A program made the translations under genes and the position numbers. Under the pieces are notes generated by a model that made no database searches, was not told the origin of the DNA, and worked only from the letters and a program-made list of their open reading frames with translations. DNA of 64,000 bases from Anaerostipes sp. 992a (GTDB taxonomy: Bacteria; Bacillota; Clostridia; Lachnospirales; Lachnospiraceae), in NCBI RefSeq assembly GCF_001940245.1, contig NZ_MJIG01000004.1:1426001-1490000 (forward strand). Direction: 5' to 3'. How positions within the stretch are numbered: position 1 is the stretch's first letter; the number at the start of each line of letters is the position of its first letter. This document shows, one piece after another, positions 54,184 through 61,624 of the stretch.

Positions 54184-54729
54184 CTAAGACAACAACGCTG
54201 CCCTACTTGCGATTTTTTCTTGTACTGCGGAAACAGTTTCTTGAATGGAATAAGTGGTCGTATCTATAACATTCGATTCATATATTCCCAGATTGCAAAA
54301 TTGCTCCCACATGGTTTCTACCAATTCGATATTTGTCTTTCGGTCTAACTTTGAGCGTTCAACAGCTCGCTTCAAGGTTTCTTCCTTACTTGCCCTTAAA
54401 ATAATATAATGCACCTCATAATGTTCCCGAACAAGACTTTGCCACGGCTTTAAAAACCACGGTCCGATAATACCGTCAACAATTACATCATATCCACCAC
54501 GAGCATATCGCTTCGCAGCTTCTAAAAACGCTTCAATGACAATCAAATTTTGCTCATTTGATTCCGGCAAATGCGGTGGTATTGCCCCTTTACTCAAATA
54601 ATGATAAAAGTCATCTGTGTGCATATGCACAGACTTTTCCAAATCTGATTCTTTTGCAACAGCAGATGCCGTTGTAGTTTTTCCTGTCCCCGGCGCACCT
54701 GTGATTACAATAATTCTACCTTGATTCAT
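54184..54729 (-). CDS. P-loop kinase-like protein in the resistance cluster
   Basis: 181 residues. Walker A ITGAPGTGKTTTASAVA, an acidic HTDDFYHYL, VIVDGIIGPWFLKPW and the lid-like RASKEETLKRAVERSKLDRK put it in the AAA_33/chloramphenicol-phosphotransferase-like group of small kinases. It could phosphorylate an antibiotic or nucleoside, but no substrate can be assigned. It lies downstream of the ABC-F gene on the same strand. Codon use is more AT-rich than the mob genes. Confidence 0.75.
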   Translation of the reverse strand: MNQGRIIVITGAPGTGKTTTASAVAKESDLEKSVHMHTDDFYHYLSKGAIPPHLPESNEQNLIVIEAFLEAAKRYARGGYDVIVDGIIGPWFLKPWQSLVREHYEVHYIILRASKEETLKRAVERSKLDRKTNIELVETMWEQFCNLGIYESNVIDTTTYSIQETVSAVQEKIASRAALLS

Positions 54730-54943
54730 CTATATTTTACCTCCACAAATTACGATTTTCTTAATTCTACAAACTGGAATTTGAGTCTCTGTAAAGCTGG
54801 AATTAACCCATACAATTATTTTAATTTAGAGGTTCTTACGCAATTATCCGTATTTTGTAATTTTTCAATACTGGAATGCCAGTGTAAATCAGCATTCTCC
54901 ATTTTTATTAAAGCGAAAAACGTAAAATTGCGGAAGAACCAAT

Positions 54944-56404
54944 TTAGATATTCACAATTTTACTTGCCACAGTATCTCGAAAAACACTGTCATGTTCTAC
55001 CAGGAGCATGGTCGGGGCAAACTCCGTTATGAGTTGTTCAATCTGCATACGTGAGTACACATCAATAAAGTTGAGCGGTTCATCCCATACATACAAGTGT
55101 GCCTTTTCACAAAGGCTTTTCGCAATTAGGACTTTCTTCTTTTGCCCGCCAGAAAAGTCTTTAATATCCTTTTCAAACTGTACACGCTCAAAGTCCATTT
55201 TCCTAAGAATTGCCTTGAACAAACTTTCATCAAGGTTGTTTTCTTCTGCAAACTCGGAAAGGGTTCCACATAAATACGATGTATCCTGTGGCACATAAGA
55301 AATTACAAGCCCAGAGCCAAGTGTTACTGTACCCGTATAATCTATGGACTGCCCGACTACCAACTTTAACAGGCTACTTTTGCCACTGCCGTTCTTTCCA
55401 TCAAGCACAATGCGTTCTCCCTGTCTTATTTCAAACGAAACGGGTTCACAAACTGAAATGCCATCATAATAAACTACTACATTCGATAATGATGCAAGCA
55501 AATCTGTATGGTAATTAAGCGGTTGTATCTTGAGGGCTTCTGCGGTTTCCATATTTTTCAGCAATGCTGATTTTTGTTCGATTGTCTGTTGTTGTCTCGC
55601 TTCTATAGATTTTGAACGCTTCATCATTTTGGCGGCTTTATGACCGACATAACCTTTATCTGCTGCCCCAATTTTGGAAGCTTCTACACGTTCAGACCAT
55701 ACTGCAGCGCGTTTTGCCGACTGCTGTAATCGTCTGATGTCCTTTTGCAAACGTTCGTTCTGAGCCAGTTCAAATTCTTGCTGTCGCTCAAAATTTGACA
55801 TCCATGATGAAAAGTTTCCTCTTTGCACTTCGATATTCGCTCGGTTAATCGATAGAATATAGTCAACACAATCGTCAAGAAAGCGACGATCGTGAGAAAC
55901 TAAGATGAATCCCTTTTTCTTTTTCAGATATGCCGCCACACTTTTTCTCGCTTTGGCATCCAAATGGTTGGTAGGTTCATCAATCAGTAGGAAATGCCCT
56001 TCATTAAGAAAAAGAGCGGCAATCAAAACCTTTGTCTGCTCTCCGTTGGAAAGTGTTTCAAAAGGTCGCCAAAGCACATCGACATCAACATCAAGATAAG
56101 AAAGTTCTCGCATAAGTTCCCATTCTTCCGCAAGTGGGCAAATCTCCTGCAATATATCCTCTGTAATACGATTCTTATCTGAAACGGGATAAGGAAAATA
56201 ATCAAACTGTACGGATGATAGGATTTTTCCACTATACTCATATTTCCCAAGCAGAAGATTCAGAAAGGTTGTTTTACCTCGTCCGTTTCTGCCCACAAAA
56301 CCAAGCTTCCAATCGGTATCAACCTGGAAACTGACATTTTCAAAAACATTATCATAACTTGTCGGATATGAAAACGTAAGGTTTTCAATTTTAATCATTG
56401 ACAT
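54944..56404 (-). CDS. Lsa-type ABC-F ribosomal protection protein
   Basis: 486 residues from ATG 56404 (AAAGGAGGATAA). There are two ABC domains without membrane segments: VGRNGRGKTTFLNLL, LSNGEQTKVLIAALF, LLIDEPTNHLD and then GKNGSGKSSLLKLV, FSGGQKKKVLIAKSL, YVWDEPLNFID, separated by a basic linker. TDWKLGFVGRNGRGKTT and VLWRPFETLSNGEQTKVL resemble Lsa(A)/Lsa(C) by recall. It releases lincosamides, streptogramin A and pleuromutilins from the ribosome. The exact lsa variant is not assigned. Confidence 0.85.
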   Translation of the reverse strand: MSMIKIENLTFSYPTSYDNVFENVSFQVDTDWKLGFVGRNGRGKTTFLNLLLGKYEYSGKILSSVQFDYFPYPVSDKNRITEDILQEICPLAEEWELMRELSYLDVDVDVLWRPFETLSNGEQTKVLIAALFLNEGHFLLIDEPTNHLDAKARKSVAAYLKKKKGFILVSHDRRFLDDCVDYILSINRANIEVQRGNFSSWMSNFERQQEFELAQNERLQKDIRRLQQSAKRAAVWSERVEASKIGAADKGYVGHKAAKMMKRSKSIEARQQQTIEQKSALLKNMETAEALKIQPLNYHTDLLASLSNVVVYYDGISVCEPVSFEIRQGERIVLDGKNGSGKSSLLKLVVGQSIDYTGTVTLGSGLVISYVPQDTSYLCGTLSEFAEENNLDESLFKAILRKMDFERVQFEKDIKDFSGGQKKKVLIAKSLCEKAHLYVWDEPLNFIDVYSRMQIEQLITEFAPTMLLVEHDSVFRDTVASKIVNI

Positions 56405-56460
56405 AAATATTATCCTCCTTTGCATGTCATACGATACAAAGTCGGTTCGGTGAATGTTTA

Positions 56461-56657
56461 CTACGTATAGATTTCACCAAAAGGAACCGACACTATACGG
56501 AGTGAATCATGTGTAACTATCTGTTCTGCACTATTCATAAAGCACCTCCAAAACAAAATAAGAGCCACAAGAAAGTTTATCCTTGCAGCTCGTCATAGCA
56601 TAAAATAACACCACTAAGCAAAAGTGGCAACAGCACTATATTGAGTAAGATAGACAT
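56461..56657 (-). promoter_or_regulatory. ABC-F leader with two uORFs and attenuator stems
   Basis: uORF 1: ATG 56657 to TAA 56577, MSILLNIVLLPLLLSGVI.., 26 aa. uORF 2: ATG 56538 to TAG 56461, MNSAEQIVTHDSLRIVSVPF.., 25 aa, with TTTGGAGGTGCTTT upstream. AAGAAAGTT upstream of uORF 1 pairs with AACTTTCTT after it, and GTCGGTTCGGTGAAT pairs with ATTTCACC..GGAACCGAC. The arrangement suggests ribosome-stalling control induced by drugs. Confidence 0.65.
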
Positions 56658-57104
56658 ATAACTTTCTTGCAATAGACACAATAATGCCAAAGTATAGCAC
56701 TACCGCATATTTTGATTTTATTTGCAAGAAAAGTTAATCATCTTCCCACCTCTTTCTAAATTTCAAAATATTATACCATAAATCGCAGGCAAATACAAGT
56801 GGTTATAAAAATTTAACAAATCGCTTATAATACAATCATATAACTTTACGCATTCCTTACTGACCGTAAAATTCCGATTTATTGCTGACTTTATTATACT
56901 TTATTGCCTATCGAAAAGATAGCATATTTTATGAAACTTGTCGGCTGGGAACAGCTTGCAGCGCAAGGTCTCCCCAGATGGCAAGTCCACAAAAGGGTAG
57001 CTGGCGGCAGCCAGCGCAGGGGAAGCGTAGCGTCCCCTGTTTGATTTGGAGCAGACCATGACTGCGGAAAATCACAGCCCCCCGGCGAGGAGCCTTCGGA
57101 GAAC

Positions 57105-57146
57105 GCAATGCACCAACCTTTGGGTGGTGTATAATTGCGCCCTTAG
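57105..57146 (+). other. oriT with MobQ-type nic site
   Basis: CACCAAC-CTTTG-GGTGGTG forms an inverted repeat immediately followed by TATAATTGCGCCCTTAG. This matches the GTGCGCCCT(T)-type nic region of RSF1010/pIP501 MobQ systems, and the MobQ relaxase is encoded 3 kb away. The stretch 56660-57100 holds no gene. Confidence 0.82.
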
Positions 57147-57150
57147 TAAA

Positions 57151-57447
57151 CTAAGGGGTTTCCGGCTTCTCACGTTCCAGCAGTTTCTTCAATAGTTCCT
57201 GCGTGTCCTGCCTGTGAAAAATGAGTGTCAACAACAGCATGACATCATCATCTGTCAGGCGTTCCGGCTCTTGCAGAAAACTTTCCAGCATACCGCCACG
57301 AGTACAGAGCCGGTGTGTCCGTTCTTTTCGGGTAAGCTGCTTTAGCTGGTGCTGCAATGCCTTTTCATCATTGATGGCTTTCCGCAGTTTCTTTTCACTC
57401 TTTTCCAACTCTCGGTTGAGCTTTTCCAGCTTTGAGGTATCAGGCAA
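57151..57447 (-). CDS. DUF3847 domain protein
   Basis: 98 residues, helical: KLEKLNRELEKSEKKLRKAINDEKALQHQLKQLTRKERTHRLCTRGGMLESFLQEPERLTDDDV. The family is common next to MobQ relaxases and the RepA gene in such elements, and the KERTHRLxTRGGxLE motif is characteristic. It may be a relaxosome accessory. It ends 5 bp after the nic site. Confidence 0.82.
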   Translation of the reverse strand: MPDTSKLEKLNRELEKSEKKLRKAINDEKALQHQLKQLTRKERTHRLCTRGGMLESFLQEPERLTDDDVMLLLTLIFHRQDTQELLKKLLEREKPETP

Positions 57448-57781
57448 GGGCAGCGTCCTCCTTTCCCGGTATCAGCACATAAATCCTGTTTGGTTCTCCA
57501 ACGCCCTGACGCACTCGCATGATCAGTCCGGCGGTTTCCAGTTCATTCAGAGAACGCTTGACCGTCATGGGGCTGCGGGACAGGACTGCGGCAATGGCTG
57601 TGACAGGGAAGCAGATAAACAGGATTCCGTTCTCGTCCTCCTGTCCGTTGGATAGCATAGCGTCCAACATCCGGCAGTACATGACCTTTGCGGTGCTGCT
57701 GACTGGAAATCCTGTCAACGCTCTGGGAAAGGGCATACAGGGCGGCAACGGTGTGCCTATCGTCATAAATTCAAAATTCAT
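57440..57781 (-). CDS. repA: Replication initiator protein A-like winged-helix protein
   Basis: 113 residues with a RepA N-terminal type opening (IGTPLPPCMPFPRALTGFPVSSTAKVMYCRMLDAML). A winged helix follows (GILFICFPVTAIAAVLSRSPMTVKRSLNELETAGLIMRVRQ). It is shorter than plasmid RepA and resembles the C-terminally reduced form of Tn4451-like elements. It overlaps both neighbours by a few bases. Confidence 0.78.
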   Translation of the reverse strand: MNFEFMTIGTPLPPCMPFPRALTGFPVSSTAKVMYCRMLDAMLSNGQEDENGILFICFPVTAIAAVLSRSPMTVKRSLNELETAGLIMRVRQGVGEPNRIYVLIPGKEDAALA

Positions 57782-57966
57782 TCGGTGTGTTCCTCCTTTT
57801 TCTTTGCTCTTTTGGATAAATAACGGGGGCAGTCAACCACAACCGCCCGGAAGCTCTGCTTGCACCCATGCTTGCATTTCCGGCATAATTCGTTGTAAGT
57901 GACACGCCCCCGGTCATTGAGGTAAAAAGAAAGCTCATGCTTCCTCTTTTTGCTCATTCTCGGCAT
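57778..57966 (-). CDS. Small cysteine-containing element protein
   Basis: 62 residues, MPRMSKKRKHELSFYLNDRGRVTYNELCRKCKHGCKQSFRAVVVDCPRYLSKRAKKK. It contains a Cx2Cx3C cluster and is very basic, probably a small zinc-binding nucleic-acid-binding protein. RBS GGGAGGAAACGC. It overlaps the repA start (ATGA-type). Confidence 0.7.
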   Translation of the reverse strand: MPRMSKKRKHELSFYLNDRGRVTYNELCRKCKHGCKQSFRAVVVDCPRYLSKRAKKKEEHTE

Positions 57967-58364
57967 ATTGCGTTTCCTCCCGTTTTAGTGTATAGTTTCG
58001 GGGCGATTTTCGGCAAAATTACGGTCATAGAGCCGTCTAAAATCTCCAGAAGTATCAGCAATAGGGTAGACTATCCCCCTATCAGATTGTCGTGTTTCGG
58101 TATCAGTTCGCCAGTTCTCCCCGGTGTCGTTCCTCCCCTGAATCTCACAGCGGCGTATTGCTCCCTTTGGTACGCTCGTTTCGGTCAGGGTTCCTCCATA
58201 TCCCTGCCAAAAGTCATGGCGCTACATCGCCGGGGAAGCATATCCCACACAGGCTGGTCATTCGATTGGAATAATCCATCGATGAACTACCTGTATCATA
58301 GAACATTTTTGTGCCCTGTGCCGTATGTCCACAAAGTAGGAATTAAGGGTAAAAATCAGAAATT

Positions 58365-58391
58365 TCCACGATTGCGGAAAGTATGATATAA
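58365..58391 (+). promoter_or_regulatory. Promoter and palindromic operator before the XRE gene
   Basis: TTTCCACGATTGCGGAAA is an imperfect palindrome directly upstream of TATGATATAATCC, which gives a TATAAT -10 about 45 bp before the start codon. The palindrome overlaps the expected -35 and could be the binding site of the XRE protein. The remaining 57970-58360 has no gene I accept. Confidence 0.55.
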
Positions 58392-58438
58392 TCCAGTTAA
58401 GCGGCAGTAATGAAACCGCCGGAAAGGAGCGTGCGCCC

Positions 58439-59245
58439 ATGAAAGGAGCGACAAGCATACAGGAACGCCTTTGGGAACTCCGCAAGGACAAAGGCTTAAA
58501 TCTGGAAGAATTATCAGAGCTGACGGGCATTTCCAAATCAGCTCTTGGCAGTTATGAAAAAGAGGATTATAAGGAAATCAATCATGGCAACCTTATCACG
58601 CTGGCAGACTTCTATGGGGTTTCCGTTGATTATCTGCTGTGCCGGACAGAGAACCGGGAGCAGATCAACACGCCACTAACAGAGCTGCATTTGAATGATG
58701 AGATGGTGGCACTTCTGAAAGGCGGTCGGATTAACAACCGTCTGCTCTGTGAGCTTGCCACTCATAAGGACTTTATCAAGTTTCTTGCGGACATTGAGAT
58801 TTATGTAGATGGGATTGCCACCATGCAGATTCAAAACCTCAACGCCCTTGTCGATACTGTCCGGCATGAAATCATTGAACGGTATCGCCCCGGCGAAGAC
58901 GACCCGCATTTGAAAGTGCTGCAAGCCGCCCATATCAGCGATGATGAATATTTCAGCCACATGGTTCTTGATGACCTCAATCTCATTATCCGGGATATTC
59001 GGGAAGCCCACAAAAAGGACAGCGAGAGTGCGCCCCAGACCACCGTTGCCGATGAATTGAAAGAAAATTTGGAAGCGGTTGAAAATTTCAAGGGCAGTCG
59101 GGATGAAAAGCTGGTTGTCCTTTACTGCAAGCAGCTCGGCATCAACTATAAAAATCTGTCAGACGAAGAATTTCGCTGGCTCATTCGGATTCTACAAAAA
59201 TCAAAGAAAACAGGAACTCCTATCAGTCAAAGGAAAAAACGGTAA
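58439..59245 (+). CDS. XRE-family transcriptional regulator
   Basis: 268 residues. An N-terminal HTH_XRE (QERLWELRKDKGLNLEELSELTGISKSALGSYE..NLITLADFYGVSVDYLL) is followed by a helical C-terminal domain with no recognised function. It is the only plus-strand gene of the element, divergent from the repA operon, and probably represses it. RBS GGAAAGGAGCGTGCGCCC. Confidence 0.88.
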   Translation: MKGATSIQERLWELRKDKGLNLEELSELTGISKSALGSYEKEDYKEINHGNLITLADFYGVSVDYLLCRTENREQINTPLTELHLNDEMVALLKGGRINNRLLCELATHKDFIKFLADIEIYVDGIATMQIQNLNALVDTVRHEIIERYRPGEDDPHLKVLQAAHISDDEYFSHMVLDDLNLIIRDIREAHKKDSESAPQTTVADELKENLEAVENFKGSRDEKLVVLYCKQLGINYKNLSDEEFRWLIRILQKSKKTGTPISQRKKR

Positions 59246-59251
59246 AGAAAA

Positions 59252-59293
59252 ACCGCTGTTGCATGGTTGTGTTTGCTTCCATGTAGCAGCGGT
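59252..59293 (-). terminator. Terminator of the lnu-type gene
   Basis: Long imperfect stem AACCGCTG..CAGCGGTT with inner CATGG/CCATG. The minus strand continues TTTTTCTTTACC. It also closes the convergent XRE gene. Confidence 0.7.
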
Positions 59294-59363
59294 TGGTGCT
59301 ATACTTATTCAGTTAAAATTTCAAAGCGATAAAGTGGAATTTATCTTAGAAATTACAGCAATG

Positions 59364-59855
59364 TTATTTTGATAAACTTTCAAGAATTGAAATATCATGC
59401 TTATCTTTATCTCTTAATTCATAACCTGAATGGAAAACTCTTTGGCCTTTTAAGGATATACAAGGAATTGTTTTTCCTTCAAAAAAAGCACTACCAAAGT
59501 AATCTTTTTCAAACTCATACCAGCCACCCTCTAAATCAGCTTGTTTTGAAGTTCCGTCCTCACTTAAAACGAACGGGTGAATGTCTAAGTAACCAAGTTC
59601 ATCACTATATAACTCTATTCTAACCGGTTTCCAGTCTGTATCAATTTTATAGCCCAGATTCAAAAGCACATTTAACAATTTTTCCGTATGTTGAGCATCA
59701 AAATTTATATCTATATCTCTATGAATTCTTGTTTGTTTACCAGCTAAAATATCTACACCCCATCCGCCATCCAACCAGTATGTAATTCCAGTATTTTCGA
59801 ATAATTCTATTACTTTCATTAAATCTTCTTTTGTTGTTATTTCTTTTCTACCCAT
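59364..59855 (-). CDS. lnu: Lincosamide nucleotidyltransferase (Lnu family)
   Basis: 163 residues. The nucleotidyltransferase motif YWLDGGWGVDILAGKQTRIHRDIDINFD contains the GGWGVD loop and the Asp pair binding Mg2+. LGYLDIHPFVL and IPCISLKGQRVFHSGYEL complete the Lnu(C)/Lnu(P)-like pattern. It adenylates lincomycin and clindamycin. RBS AAAGGAGAC. The subtype is not assigned. Confidence 0.88.
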   Translation of the reverse strand: MGRKEITTKEDLMKVIELFENTGITYWLDGGWGVDILAGKQTRIHRDIDINFDAQHTEKLLNVLLNLGYKIDTDWKPVRIELYSDELGYLDIHPFVLSEDGTSKQADLEGGWYEFEKDYFGSAFFEGKTIPCISLKGQRVFHSGYELRDKDKHDISILESLSK

Positions 59856-59906
59856 ACAAAGTCTCCTTTACAACTTCTAATTTGTAATAATCATTCTACC
59901 ATACCG

Positions 59907-60284
59907 TTATGAATAAATCATCTCATGTAAAACAATTTCTTCTGCCCGGTTGTGAATGTTATTGCAACGCTGCACCCATTCCATTTGACGGGTACGCTTC
60001 AATTCCTCGGTCACGCCCTCGGCAGCTTTCATCTGCTCCATGATGGTGTCTAACCGTTTCTGTGCCTGTTCGTTCAGGTCTGCAAGATATGTCCACAATT
60101 CCCCGGTCAGGGTCAATGTGTGTAATCTGGCTGGGCAGACTTCTCTTAAATATTCCCGGTGCATCCGTCCGTACTTTCCGATGGGGCGGTGTTCCTCCGG
60201 CAACTTCAAGTCCGGGATGTAGTAATCTCCAACAAGGATATAATCAATTCCGTTTTCTTTTATTCTTGGTTTCAATTCGCTCAT
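59907..60284 (-). CDS. tnpV: TnpV-like transposon protein (second copy type)
   Basis: 125 residues, GDYYIPDLKLPEEHRPIGKYGRMHREYLREVCPARLHTLTLTGELWTYLADLNEQAQKRLDTIMEQMKAAEGVTEEL. It is clearly homologous to the protein at 39370 but divergent, in keeping with two related but separate elements. It overlaps the HTH gene by 41 bp. Confidence 0.85.
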   Translation of the reverse strand: MSELKPRIKENGIDYILVGDYYIPDLKLPEEHRPIGKYGRMHREYLREVCPARLHTLTLTGELWTYLADLNEQAQKRLDTIMEQMKAAEGVTEELKRTRQMEWVQRCNNIHNRAEEIVLHEMIYS

Positions 60285-60516
60285 GTTCCTTACCTCCTGT
60301 GGAAGCAGGCTCGTCTGGTACTAACTCAATCACATCGGTAATCTCACAATTCAGCGTTTCGCAGATACGGGCTAATGTATCCATGCTGATGTGCTTTCCC
60401 TCTTTGCTCATGTTGGCAATCATATTTGTTGTCATACCAGCGGCAAGCCTTAAATCCTCTTTTCTCATATCACGCTCTAACAGTGTGTGCCAGAGTGGTT
60501 TATAGCTGATGTGCAT
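60244..60516 (-). CDS. Cro/CI-like helix-turn-helix regulator
   Basis: 90 residues from ATG 60516 (AGGAAAACAAT). MHISYKPLWHTLLERDMRKEDLRLAAGMTTNMIANMSKEGKHISMDTLARICETLNCEITDVIEL is a complete HTH_3/YozG-type domain with a basic tail. First gene at the right end of the element; probable regulator. Confidence 0.85.
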   Translation of the reverse strand: MHISYKPLWHTLLERDMRKEDLRLAAGMTTNMIANMSKEGKHISMDTLARICETLNCEITDVIELVPDEPASTGGKEHERIETKNKRKRN

Positions 60517-60670
60517 ATTGTTTTCCTGCCTTTCTATCCATACCACCGGAGCGGCTGCCCCGGCAGGAACTTTTCTCTTATTATAGCACCAATCTTGTGA
60601 AATCACAATTTATTCTTGTAGCCTGCCGCTGATACCGTCTGGATTGGCTTTTCCTTTCTTTTTGTTCCCT

Positions 60671-60829
60671 TTAATTAGCCATGAACTGCTTCATGCCCTG
60701 GGACTTTGCACCGGGGTTGTCGTTGCCGTAGCCTTCGAGCAGGTTGATTGCACCCCAGATGCCGAGACCTGCGCCGAGGGCAATAACGAGGGTCTGAAGA
60801 ACGGTTACTGCGCTGTTGAAAAATGCCAT
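60671..60829 (-). pseudogene. 5' part of the split Maff2 gene
   Basis: MAFFNSAVTVLQTLVIALGA..NPGAKSQGMKQFMAN-stop. It follows intact Maff2 up to MKQ and then runs into transposon sequence, ending after three foreign codons. The 52-residue product would lack the second membrane helix. Confidence 0.88.
60678..60694. other. attR of the second transposon
   Basis: GCCATGAACTGCTTCAT, the partner of the left site at 48170-48186. The intact paralogue at about 60977-60993 reads GCCATGAGCTGCTTCAT. Confidence 0.7.
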
Positions 60830-60914
60830 AAATTTTTCCTCCTTGATAGAAAATAGGGTTGGGAGCTTCTATCCCAACCCGTGATTGATTGGTTCTTGAG
60901 CTTCCAGCGGCTGA

Positions 60915-61130
60915 TTAGCCAAAGAGACCGGAGAGCAGAGGTACAAGGGTAGTACCGATGAGGGCAACACCGCCGCCTGCCATGAGCTGCTTCATACCTT
61001 GGGACTTTGCGCCGGGGTTGTCGTTACCGTAGCCTTCAAGCAGGTTGATTGCACCCCAGATGCCGAGACCTGCGCCGAGGGCGATAACGAGAGTCTGAAG
61101 AACGGTTACTGCGCTGTTGAAAAATGCCAT
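60915..61130 (-). CDS. Maff2 family mobile element membrane protein, intact copy
   Basis: 71 residues from ATG 61130 (GGAGGAAAAGTAT): two membrane helices around VLQTLVIALGAGLGIWGAINLLEGYG and MKQLMAGGGVALIGTTLVPLLSGLFG. Its size and location just before VirB6 suggest a VirB2-like pilin or channel peptide; this is inference. It is duplicated in tandem, and the downstream copy is split by the transposon. Confidence 0.85.
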   Translation of the reverse strand: MAFFNSAVTVLQTLVIALGAGLGIWGAINLLEGYGNDNPGAKSQGMKQLMAGGGVALIGTTLVPLLSGLFG

Positions 61131-61287
61131 ATACTTTTCCTCCTGATATTTGAATTGGATTTTGAAATGAAAAAAGCCCTCCACGATACCGGAGAACCGA
61201 TCGGAGGGCAGAGACAACGGGACAATTTCATGCAATCATATCTATCACCACCACCTCTCTTAGCAAAAAGAAAAGCCCTGACCGAAG

Positions 61288-61608
61288 TTAAACTTCACTC
61301 AGAGCAAAATCCTTGTAGACCATTTCATTTTTACTGCGTTTTCTGCCCACACTTTCCGTAGGGGCAAGATCAGGGTAGGTCGCCTGTACCTTCTGTCTGC
61401 TTCTGCGAACGGTTTCAAATCCCGGAAAACTGTGATTGTCCAGTTCCTTCAAAAACACGGGAACCGGCATAGAGCGAATGTCGATTCCACGCAGAACCGA
61501 ATAGTGTTCCAACACTTTCAGATACAGATGATTGTCTGTATTTCTTGCCTTGGTATCATGCTCCAAAATGTTCTTAACCAGAGCAGATACCGTTTTCAGA
61601 TTTTCCAA
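61288..61608 (-). CDS. Conserved ICE protein of unknown function
   Basis: 106 residues from TTG 61608 (AAAGGAGGTTTGCAT). ENLKTVSALVKNILEHDTKARNTDNHLYLKVLEHYS..LKELDNHSFPGFETVRRSRQKVQATYPDL resembles small helix-turn-helix proteins encoded between VirD4 and Maff2 in this ICE group. The ETVRRSRQK helix may bind DNA. Confidence 0.65.
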   Translation of the reverse strand: MENLKTVSALVKNILEHDTKARNTDNHLYLKVLEHYSVLRGIDIRSMPVPVFLKELDNHSFPGFETVRRSRQKVQATYPDLAPTESVGRKRSKNEMVYKDFALSEV

Positions 61609-61624
61609 ATGCAAACCTCCTTTG

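Larger units (their letters stand above)
48187..60677. mobile_element. Tn4451-like mobilizable element with lincosamide/PLS resistance genes
   Basis: Inserted in a Maff2 gene of the ICE, whose two halves flank it. Left-end genes are the large serine recombinase and TnpW; right-end genes are TnpV and a small HTH regulator. Inside are a VapE helicase, a CHC2 primase, a MobQ relaxase, oriT, DUF3847, RepA, an XRE regulator, an ABC-F gene, a lnu-type gene and a P-loop kinase. It has the same plan as the transposon at 26-40 kb but a different recombinase and relaxase class. Confidence 0.85.

Noticed and set aside
57937-58386. A 149-codon plus-strand frame upstream of the XRE gene
   Set aside because: No start with RBS, unusual composition (many Ser/Pro/Arg), overlaps the start of the minus-strand small Cys protein and the XRE promoter; looks like chance.
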